From Ampullaceana balthica (taxonomy: Eukaryota > Mollusca > Gastropoda > Lymnaeidae), in contig CALYLW010000208.1 of NCBI GenBank assembly GCA_944989445.1, positions 314,424 to 378,423 of the forward strand: 64,000 nucleotides of DNA. The letters run 5' to 3'. A model generated the notes under the pieces. The model had not been told where the DNA came from and ran no database searches. It was given only the letters and a program-made list of their open reading frames with translations. Below, in pieces: positions 37,501-49,500 of this stretch (the stretch's first letter is position 1; each line of letters opens with the position of its first letter). The position numbers and the translations under genes are program-made.

Positions 37501-40500
37501 ACGCCAAGTTGAAGTGACCCCTGCTCTTCTCAAGATATTATGGAGATATTTTTGTTTGGCTGGCCAGGTAAAGGAAGACAATGTGAGCTACGCCAAGTTG
37601 AAGTGACCCCTGCTCTTCTCAAGATATTATGGAGATATTTTTGTTTGGCTGGCCAGGTAAAGGAAGACAATGTGAGCTACGCCAAGTTGAAGTGACCCCT
37701 GCTCTTCTCAAGATATTATGGAGATATTTTTGTTTGGCTGGCCAGGTAAAGGAAGACAATGTGAGCTACGCCAAGTTGAAGTGACCCCTGCTCTTCTCAA
37801 GATATTATGGAGATATTTTTGTTTGGCTGGCCAGGTAAAGGAAGACAATGTGAGCTACGCCAAGTTGAAGTGACCCCTGCTCTTCTCAAGATATTATGGA
37901 GATATTTTTGTTTGGCTGGCCAGGTAAAGGAAGACAATGTGAGCTACGCCAAGTTGAAGTGACCCCTGCTCTTCTCAAGATATTATGGAGATATTTTTGT
38001 TTGGCTGGCCAGGTAAAGGAAGACAATGTGAGCTACGCCAAGTTGAAGTGACCCCTGCTCTTCTCAAGATATTATGGAGATATTTTTGTTTGGCTGGCCA
38101 GGTAAAGGAAGACAATGTGAGCTACGCCAAGTTGAAGTGACCCCTGCTCTTCTCAAGATATTATGGAGATATTTTTGTTTGGCTGGCCAGGTAAAGGAAG
38201 ACAATGTGAGCTACGCCAAGTTGAAGTGACCCCTGCTCTTCTCAAGATATTATGGAGATATTTTTGTTTGGCTGGCCAGGTAAAGGAAGACAATGTGAGC
38301 TACGCCAAGTTGAAGTGACCCCTGCTCTTCTCAAGATATTATGGAGATATTTTTGTTTGGCTGGCCAGGTAAAGGAAGACAATGTGAGCTACGCCAAGTT
38401 GAAGTGACCCCTGCTCTTCTCAAGATATTATGGAGATATTTTTGTTTGGCTGGCCAGGTAAAGGAAGACAATGTGAGCTACGCCAAGTTGAAGTGACCCC
38501 TGCTCTTCTCAAGATATTATGGAGATATTTTTGTTTGGCTGGCCAGGTAAAGGAAGACAATGTGAGCTACGCCAAGTTGAAGTGACCCCTGCTCTTCTCA
38601 AGATATTATGGAGATATTTTTGTTTGGCTGGCCAGGTAAAGGAAGACAATGTGAGCTACGCCAAGTTGAAGTGACCCCTGCTCTTCTCAAGATATTATGG
38701 AGATATTTTTGTTTGGCTGGCCAGGTAAAGGAAGACAATGTGAGCTACGCCAAGTTGAAGTGACCCCTGCTCTTCTCAAGATATTATGGAGATATTTTTG
38801 TTTGGCTGGCCAGGTAAAGGAAGACAATGTGAGCTACGCCAAGTTGAAGTGACCCCTGCTCTTCTCAAGATATTATGGAGATATTTTTGTTTGGCTGGCC
38901 AGGTAAAGGAAGACAATGTGAGCTACGCCAAGTTGAAGTGACCCCTGCTCTTCTCAAGATATTATGGAGATATTTTTGTTTGGCTGGCCAGGTAAAGGAA
39001 GACAATGTGAGCTACGCCAAGTTGAAGTGACCCCTGCTCTTCTCAAGATATTATGGAGATATTTTTGTTTGGCTGGCCAGGTAAAGGAAGACAATGTGAG
39101 CTACGCCAAGTTGAAGTGACCCCTGCTCTTCTCAAGATATTATGGAGATATTTTTGTTTGGCTGGCCAGGTAAAGGAAGACAATGTGAGCTACGCCAAGT
39201 TGAAGTGACCCCTGCTCTTCTCAAGATATTATGGAGATATTTTTGTTTGGCTGGCCAGGTAAAGGAAGACAATGTGAGCTACGCCAAGTTGAAGTGACCC
39301 CTGCTCTTCTCAAGATATTATGGAGATATTTTTGTTTGGCTGGCCAGGTAAAGGAAGACAATGTGAGCTACGCCAAGTTGAAGTGACCCCTGCTCTTCTC
39401 AAGATATTATGGAGATATTTTTGTTTGGCTGGCCAGGTAAAGGAAGACAATGTGAGCTACGCCAAGTTGAAGTGACCCCTGCTCTTCTCAAGATATTATG
39501 GAGATATTTTTGTTTGGCTGGCCAGGTAAAGGAAGACAATGTGAGCTACGCCAAGTTGAAGTGACCCCTGCTCTTCTCAAGATATTATGGAGATATTTTT
39601 GTTTGGCTGGCCAGGTAAAGGAAGACAATGTGAGCTACGCCAAGTTGAAGTGACCCCTGCTCTTCTCAAGATATTATGGAGATATTTTTGTTTGGCTGGC
39701 CAGGTAAAGGAAGACAATGTGAGCTACGCCAAGTTGAAGTGACCCCTGCTCTTCTCACCATTTTATGCTGATATTATGCTGATATTTTTGTTTGGCTTGC
39801 CAGGTAAAGGAAGACATTGTGAGCTACGCCAAGTTCAAATGGCCGCTGCTCTTCTCACGATTTTATGAAGCCTACAAATTCTCTGGACCAAGCCTGCCCA
39901 AAAATGATGTCATCATCGCTGTCAATTGGACAGGGGTCTACGTTGTGGATGATCAGGAACAAGTCTTATTAGAATTATCTTTCCCTGAGATAACTGCAGT
40001 CTCTAGTAGCAGGTAATTCCCTTTGGTTTTAACAATATATTTTTTAACTCATTTTTTAGTTTTACTTAGGGCTGCGGTAATTATCCATTAGTTGACCATT
40101 AATTTTTTTCCATTAAATTTTGGATTAACAATTATTAACAATGAACTGTCCCCAATCATTGTAGTTCTCTTTCAAGCCTCTCTAAACCAGGGTAAAGTGC
40201 CCCAGGATTGGAAATTAGCTAACGTAACTCCACTCTTTAAGAAAGAGGATAAATCAGACCCTGGTAATTAAAGACCTGTCTCACTTACTAGTATCACCTG
40301 TAAATTACTAGAACACATAATATATAGTAGAATAGTTAACCACCTTGACAAATATAATGCCCTATGCCCACATCAACACGGCTTTAGAAAAAACAGATCA
40401 TGTGAAACACAATTAATAGGTTTAATAGATGAACTATCAAAAGGCTTAGACAAAAATGATCAAATAGATACAATATTACTAGACTTCTCAAAAACATTTG

Positions 40501-43500
40501 ACAAAGTTCACCACCTTAGTTTACTTTAAAAACTTAACTACTTTGGAATCTCAGGTTCCTTACATCACTGGATCCAAGACTTCCTTTTGGGCAGGGAGCA
40601 AACTGTAATAATTAATGGATCTAAATCTGCACCAATAAAGGTTAACTCAGGAGTTCCACAAGGAACTGTGCTAGGTCCCTTACTCTTTTTAATTTATATA
40701 AATGATTTACCCAACAACATCTCAACAGGTACAAAAGTTAGGTTATTTGCTGATGATTGTATAATCTATAGAACAATTAAATCAGAACAAGATAGCAAAA
40801 TTTTACAAAAAGACTTAGATGAATTGATAAAATAGGAAACTAACTGGAGTATGTCTTTCCACCCAGAAAAGTGTCAACTGTTAAGAGTAACAAAGAAAAA
40901 GAAACAAATAAATTCAAAATATTACATTCATGGAAAAGAACTGACCCAAACTAAAGATGCAAAATACTTAGGAGTCTTAATAAATGAGAAACTATCATGG
41001 AATCCCCATGTCAATGAAGTTATTAAAAAAATCAAACAAAACCTTAGGCTTTATAAAAAGAAACTTTAACAAATGTAATAGAGATATAAAACTAAAATGC
41101 TACCTCACTTTAGTGAGACCTGTACTAGAATATGCATCTTCTGTATGGGACCCATCCACCAAAGAAAACATTGATAAACTAGAACAAATTCAAAAAAGAG
41201 CTGCCAGATTCATTACTGGAGAATATTCACAACTGACAAGAATAACACCATTAGTTAAATCATTAAACCTTGAAACACTAGAGGATAGAAGAACCAAAAG
41301 CAAAGTAGTAATCATACATAAAGCAATTAAATCTAATTTAGAAATACAACACAAAGATAACTTAATACAACCCTCAGATAGACATAAGGATAAAAACACC
41401 TTTCTTATTCCGTATGCAAGAACAAACACATACAAGTTTTCCTTCTTCCCGTCCGGAATTCGGGCGTGGAATGGGTTGCCTGAAGAATCCAGGAAAATCA
41501 ACACTTTATCAACATTTAAATCTCTAATAAAAATGCAGACTAAACACAAACCATAGATAAGCGTAGGACGCAATAATCTTCTGTATAGAAGGAGCGTCTG
41601 TAAACAGATAAGATAAGATAACAATTAATAATATTGCGGTTTTCTCCCATCACTGATAATGTGGAATGTAATCAACAGGAAATTTTGGCATAGCTTTATT
41701 ATCTCATGACATTTGAATAAAATAAAGCATTGCTATAAATGAAACTACAGACATTTTTTGATGTAAGCAAAATTAAAATTTAATTAATCCTTTTTTTGTT
41801 TAAGTTATCTATTAATACTATTAATATTAAATTAATTGTTACCAGCCCAAGTTTTATTATACAGTTGCAAAGAATGACGTAGGAAGTAAGAAATAATAAT
41901 GTCTATGCCATTGTTTCTTGTGTTATAATGAGGGATAATAATAGACTTACATTAAAGAGCATGAATTACAAACATTGCTATGTGCTCAATAGATTTACAT
42001 TAAAGAGCATGAATTACTAGCAATTTCTCAATAGACTTACATTAAAGAGCATGAATTACTAGCAATTTCTCAATAGACTTACATTAAAGAGCATGCTCTA
42101 CTAGCAATTTCTCAATAGACTTACATTAAAGATCATGAATTACTAGCAATTTCTCAATAGATTTACATTAAAGAGCGTGAATTTCAAACATTGCTATGTG
42201 CTCAATGGCTTTCAGAACTGGCAAGATGCACGGTCAGAGTTTTACACTGGCCACAGTCAAGGGGGATGAGTACACATTCACATCACCAAATGCTGAGGAC
42301 ATCAGAGACCTGGTGGTCACCTTCCTGGACGGGCTCAAGAAGAGGTCCAAATTTGTCATTGCTATGCAAGATTACCTGTCTCCAGGTACGGTGCCCCTTT
42401 TTGATACTCCTTGTTCTGTTTAAGTACTCATTTGACCTGTTTTATTCATTTGATCTGTTCCATTCATTTGACCTATTCCATTCATGTGACATGTTTCATT
42501 CATTTGACCTGTTTCATTCATTTGACATGTTTCATTCATTTGACCTGTTTCATTCATTTGACCTATTCCATTCATCTGACATGTTTCATTCATTTGACCT
42601 GTTTCATTCATTTGACATGTTTCATTCATTTGACCTGTTTCATTCATTTGACCTATTCCATTCATTTGACATGTTTCATTCATTTGACCTGTTTCATTCA
42701 TTTGACCTATTCCATTCATCTGACATGTTTCATTCATTTGACCTGTTTCATTCATTTGACCTATTCCATTCATCTGACATGTTTCATTCATTTGACCTGT
42801 TTTATTCATTTGACATGTTTCATTCATTTGACCTGTTTCATTCATTTGACCTATTCCATTCATTTGACATGTTTCATTCATTTGACCTGTTTCATTCATT
42901 TGACCTATTCCATTCATCTGACATGTTTCATTCATTTGACCTGTTTCATTCATTTGACATGTTTCATTCATTTGACCTGTTTCATTCATTTGACCTATTC
43001 CATTCATTTGACATGTTTCATTCATTTGACCTTTTTCATTCATTTGACATGTTTCATTCATTTGACCAGTTTCCTTCATTTGACCTCTCTTGATTCGTTC
43101 ATAATGTTAATTGTTATCTTGTATTCCCTCAGAGGAGTCCTCTTTCCTGTCCTTTAAGAAGGGGGACCTAATCATCCTTGACCAAGCCAACAATGGGGAG
43201 GTGGTCCTGAACTCAGGGTGGTGCTTTGGACAGAACGTCAACAGCAACAAGAAAGGGGATTTCCCAGCAGAATGTGTTTACGTCCTGCCGACTATAACGA
43301 AACCACCTCCAGAAATTTTGGTTAGTCCATCTATAGGGTTTAATTTTTAATTGTAGATTTTCACATTCCTTGGACATAACATTAGGATGATTAATTTTGT
43401 TAAATTGTAGCATTCAATATTCAAAGGCTATCAATCAAGAATGTCTTCTTTTTTTTTGTTTATTGTAGTACTCAACAATCATATATTATATATTTACGCT

Positions 43501-46500
43501 CATTTCTCACTGCCGCCTAACGTTAAGGGAAATCACTCTGCTTTTGGGGATACGGTGGTCGAAGTGGCAGCGCGCTCGACTGGCGTACCGACGGTCACGG
43601 GTTCGAATCCCTGGGAAGCCATGGATTTGCTCCCGGGGCCTAGGGCGTCCCCGAGTCCACCCAGCTTCGAGTGGGTACCTAACGCATAGTTAGGGAAAAT
43701 AAAAGGCGGCTGGGTAATGCGTGGAACCCTTATAGCCGTGGCATGTGAACGCTGCATCACTTGCCAAAATCAACTGCTGCCTTGCAGATGGTCTTGGCTG
43801 ACCAAAGGCTATGGAAGCACATCCAGAAAAAACAGCAGGCTGAAGTCGGAGACCACGGGCCATTTGGCGCAAAACTCGTCGGCACGCAATACTCAAATTG
43901 AGAACGAAGAAGAAGAAGACTCTGCTTTTTTTAAATTTTGCGTTGTAAGCAGTGCTGATTGACTCAAATAGTTATTTTTTGGTGCAGTAATTTGGTGCGC
44001 TGCTTTCTAAAATTAGTTTAGAAATTGTGTGGTGATTAGCACTGTAAAAATTATTATATAAATGCTTTGTTTAATTTTCAGGACTATTTCGTGTTTATCA
44101 TACAAGGACAAGTTTGTTGGGCTTTTGAAAAAAGTGGGCGCCGTAGGCGCCCTAAATTAAAAGGGCGCCGCAGTAAAACCTATATTATATACATACTGTG
44201 TTAACATTTTAGGAATATTTCGTATTTATCATACAAGGATACGTTACTTATGGCTTTTAACATAAAAAATAAAATTTAAAAAAAAACTATTATAAAAAAC
44301 TTTGTGTACATTTAAGAAATTTTAATATTACGTATTTATCATACAAGGACAAGTTAGTTGGGCTTTTGAAAAATGTGGGCGCCGTAGGCACCCATAAAAA
44401 AAGGGGGCGCCACGGCGCCGCAGCACAAACTAGTCGGACATAAATGAGGAATACTTGAGTTATTTGTGTTTAATTAGGCATAAATGAGGAATACTTGAGT
44501 TATTTGTGTTTAATTAGACATTAATTAGCTTTCATTGTTCAACTTTCAATGTAGTACATTACATTCGTTGGAGATAATGTTTTCCTTCACATATTGTTTA
44601 TTTATCTAATCACCATTGCTTTGCTGGGCAGGAATATATTTGATTGATTGCCTCTCACAGAATCTGTTTGTCCAGTCTGGCACATTAAATGACCAGTACA
44701 CTGCAGACGAGGAGCTCCCCAAAGAGCAGTCGGCACTCCTGCACACCTTGGAACAATATTCCTATGATCATTTCCGGTAATTTCACAGGAGCCAACTATA
44801 GACAAATCACTTGGCATTGTTTTTTTGTCTGTAATGCCGTTAAGACTAACTTACTATTCACTTTTTTTAAAAATAGTAAATCTATTTTTTATTATATAAA
44901 CATGAATGATGTTACAGGTTACATGTGTCACTGTTTTTATTGAAATGCCTTTAAATTAACTCATAATGATTCAATTGTTTATATGTCTTTGTTATGGAAT
45001 GAGTTATGAAAATTTACTTTTATAGTTCCACTGTTAAATGATGATGGTTAACACATGATGGTTTGATGACATTTTCGTCTAGGAACAATGGAGTTGATTA
45101 TTTTTCTGCCTTGTTTTTAGGACACCCCCAAAACGTACACTGACCGGCACACTGAACAGACCAAAGCAGCGTCGTAACCAGGAGTTGTGGCGGCACTCTA
45201 AAGACCCACTCAAACAGCCACTACTGAAAAAACTGATTGGCAAAGAGCAGCAGAGTGCAGACGCCTGCATGTGTTTCATGGATATCCTTTGTCTGACTTG
45301 TACATAGCTCTCAGTTAATATTTTCAATTCTAGTTGCTTTGAGTTTTGTGTTGTCTATATTGCAGTTTGAAATAGTTCAGTCAATGTCATTTACGTGTGT
45401 TGAGTTAGGGAGTCCAGTCAATGTCATTTACGTGTGTTGAGTTAGGGAGTCCAGTCAATGTCACTGACGTGTGTTGAGTTAGGGAGTCCAGTCAATGTCA
45501 CTGACGTGTGTTGAGTTAGGGAGTCCAGTAAATGTCACTGACGTGTGTTGAGTTAGGGGGTCCAGTCAATGTCACTGACGTGTGTTGAGTTAGGGAGTCC
45601 AGTCAATGTCACTGATGTGTGTTGAGTTAGGGAGTCCAGTCAATGTCATTGACATGTGTTGAGTTAAGGATTCCAGCCAATGTCACTGACGTGTGTTGAG
45701 TTAGGGAGTCAAACTTCATCTGACATTACAACTGGTTTATGGCTTGTTCATCAGATCTACAACAAATTGAAATATTGCAAACTACAAAAATTTATGACTT
45801 TTACAATTTTAATGTTTGGAAAATTCTAAAATGTTTAATTGCTTGTATATGATGATTATTTTAGTTTGACACGGCGACATGTAAGCGTAGTTGCTATTAA
45901 TCCCCAAGTTTATAATACCCCCAATTATCTTAGTCATTGTTCCTAGCCAGAGTCTATGTAGGTAGAGACAGCATTTATTAGCTAGCCAGAGTCTATGTAG
46001 ATAGAGACAGCATTAATTAGCTAGCCAGAGTCTATGTAGATAGAGACAGCATTAATTAGCTAGCCAGAGTCTATGTAGATAGAGACAGCATTAATTAGCT
46101 AGCCAGAGTCTATGTAGATAGAGACAGCATTAATTAGCTAGCCAGAGTCTATGTAGATAGAGACAGCATTAATTAGCTAGCCAGAGTCTATGTAGATAGA
46201 GACAGCATTTATTAGCTAGCCAGAGTCTATGTAGATAGAGACAGCATTAATTAGCTAGCCAGAGTCTATGTAGATAGAGACAGCATTTATTAGCTAGCCA
46301 GAGTCTATGTAGATAGAGACAGCATTAATTAGCTAGCCAGAGTCTATGTAGGTAGACACAGCATTTATTAGCTAGCCAGAGTCTATGTAGGTAGACACAG
46401 CATTAATTAGCTAGCCAGAGTCTATGTAGGTAGAGACAGCATTTATTAGCTAGCCAGAGTCTATGTAGGTAGACACAGCATTAATTAGCTAGCCAGAGTC

Positions 46501-49500
46501 TATGTAGATAGAGACAGCATTAATTAGCTAGCCAGAGTCTATGTAGATAGAGACATCATTAATTAGCTAGCCAGAGTCTATGTAGATAGAGACAGCATTT
46601 ATTAGCTAGCCAGAGTCTATGTAGGTAGAGACAGCATTTATTAGCTAGCCAGAGTCTATGTAGATAGAGACAGCATTAATTAGCTAGCCAGAGTCTATGT
46701 AGATAGAGACAGCATTAATTAGCTAGCCAGAGTCTATGTAGATAGAGACAGCATTTATTAGCTAGCCAGAGTCTATGTAGATAGAGACAGCATTAATTAG
46801 CTAGCCAGAGTCTATGTAGATAGAGACAGCATTTATTAGCTAGCCAGAGTCTATGTAGGTAGAGACAGCATTAATTAGCTAGCCAGAGTCTATGTAGATA
46901 GAGACAGCATTTATTAGCTAGCCAGAGTCTATGTAGGTAGAGACAGCATTAATTAGCTAGCCAGAGTCTATGTAGATAGAGACAGCATTAATTAGCTAGC
47001 CAGAGTCTATGTAGGTAGAGACAGCATTAATTAGCTAGCCAGAGTCTATGTAGATAGAGACAGCATTAATTAGCTAGCCAGAGTCTATGTAGGTAGAGAC
47101 AGCATTAATTAGCTAGCCAGAATCTATGTAGATAGAGACAGCATTAATTAGCTAGCCAGAGTCTATGTAGGTAGAGACAGCATTAATTAGCTAGCCAGAG
47201 TCTATGTAGATAGAGACAGCATTAATTAGCTAGCCAGAGTCTATGTAGGTAGAGACAGCATTAATTAGCTAGCCAGAGTCTATGTAGATAGAGACAGCAT
47301 TAATTAGCTAGCCAGAGTCTATGTAGATAGAGACAGCATTAATTAGCTAGCCAGAGTCTATGTAGATAGAGACAGCATTTATTAGCTAGCCAGAGTCTAT
47401 GTAGATAGAGACAGCATTAATTAGCTAGCCAGAGTCTATGTAGGTAGAGACAGCATTAATTAGCTAGCCAGAGTCTATGTAGGTAGAGACAGCATTAATT
47501 AGCTAGCCAGAGTCTATGTAGATAGAGACAGCATTAATTAGCTAGCCAGAGTCTATGTAGGTAGAGACAGCATTTAATTAGCTAGCCAGAGTCTATGTAG
47601 GTAGAGACAGCATTAATTAGCTAGCCAGAGTCTATGTAGGTAGAGACAGCATTAATTAGCTAGCCAGAGTCTATGTAGATAGAGACAGCATTAATTAGCT
47701 AGCCAGAGTCTATGTAGATAGAGACAGCATTAATTAGCTAGCCAGAGTCTATGTAGATAGAGACAGCATTAATTAGCTAGCCAGAGTCTATGTAGATAGA
47801 GACAGCATTAATTAGCTAGCCAGAGTCTATGTAGATAGAGACAGCATTAATTAGCTAGCCAGAGTCTATGTAGATAGAGACAGCATTAATTAGCTAGCCA
47901 GAGTCTATGTAGATAGAGACAGCATTAATTAGCTAGCCAGAGTCTATGTAGATAGAGACAGCATTTATTAGCTAGCCAGAGTCTATGTAGATAGAGACAG
48001 CATTTATTAGCTAGCCAGAGTCTATGTAGATAGAGACAGCATTAATTAGCTAGCCAGAGTCTATGTAGATAGAGACAGCATTAATTAGCTAGCCAGAGTC
48101 TATGTAGATAGAGACAGCATTAATTAGCTAGCCAGAGTCTATGTAGATAGAGACAGCATTAATTAGCTAGCCAGAGTCTATGTAGATAGAGACAGCATTA
48201 ATTAGCTAGCCAGAGTCTATGTAGATAGAGACAGCATTTATTAGCTAGCCAGAGTCTATGTAGATAGAGACAGCATTAATTAGCTAGCCAGAGTCTATGT
48301 AGATAGAGACAGCATTAATTAGCTAGCCAGAGTCTATGTAGATAGAGACAGCATTAATTAGCTAGCCAGAGTCTATGTAGATAGAGACAGCATTAATTAG
48401 CTAGCCAGAGTCTATGTAGATAGAGACAGCATTAATTAGCTAGCCAGAGTCTATGTAGATAGAGACAGCATTAATTAGCTAGCCAGAGTCTATGTAGATA
48501 GAGACAGCATTAATTAGCTAGCCAGAGTCTATGTAGATAGAGACAGCATTAATTAGCTAGCCAGAGTCTATGTAGATAGAGACAGCATTAATTAGCTAGC
48601 CAGAGTCTATGTAGGTAGAGACAGCATTAATTAGCTAGCCAGAGTCTATGTAGATAGAGACAGCATTAATTAGCTAGCCAGAGTCTATGTAGATAGAGAC
48701 AGCATTTATTAGCTAGCCAGAGTCTATGTAGATAGAGACAGCATTAATTAGCTAGCCAGAGTCTATGTAGATAGAGACAGCATTAATTAGCTAGCCAGAG
48801 TCTATGTAGATAGAGACAGCATTAATTAGCTAGCCAGAGTCTATGTAGATAGAGACAGCATTAATTAGCTAGCCAGAGTCTATGTAGATAGAGACAGCAT
48901 TTAATTAGCTAGCCAGAGTCTATGTAGATAGAGACAGCATTAATTAGCTAGCCAGAGTCTATGTAGATAGAGACAGCATTAATTAGCTAGCCAGAGTCTA
49001 TGTAGATAGAGACAGCATTAATTAGCTAGCCAGAGTCTATGTAGATAGAGACAGCATTAATTAGCTAGCCAGAGTCTATGTAGGTAGAGACAGCATTAAT
49101 TAGCTAGCCAGAGTCTATGTAGATAGAGACAGCATTAATTAGCTAGCCAGAGTCTATGTAGATAGAGACAGCATTAATTAGCTAGCCAGAGTCTATGTAG
49201 ATAGAGACAGCATTAATTAGCTAGCCAGAGTCTATGTAGATAGAGACAGCATTAATTAGCTAGCCAGAGTCTATGTAGATAGAGACAGCATTAATTAGCT
49301 AGCCAGAGTCTATGTAGGTAGAGACAGCATTTAATTAGCTAGCCAGAGTCTATGTAGATAGAGACAGCATTAATTAGCTAGCCAGAGTCTATGTAGATAG
49401 AGACAGCATTAATTAGCTAGCCAGAGTCTATGTAGGTAGAGACAGCATTAATTAGCTAGCCAGAGTCTATGTAGATAGAGACAGCATTAATTAGCTAGCC

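Noticed and set aside
40587..41556. Host protein-coding genes
   Set aside because: Pieces of a broken retrotransposon polymerase inside a myosin intron.
42191..43157. Open frames of 219-300 codons on both strands
   Set aside because: Product of the 18-bp array; only 42216-42385 is coding, in the myosin frame.
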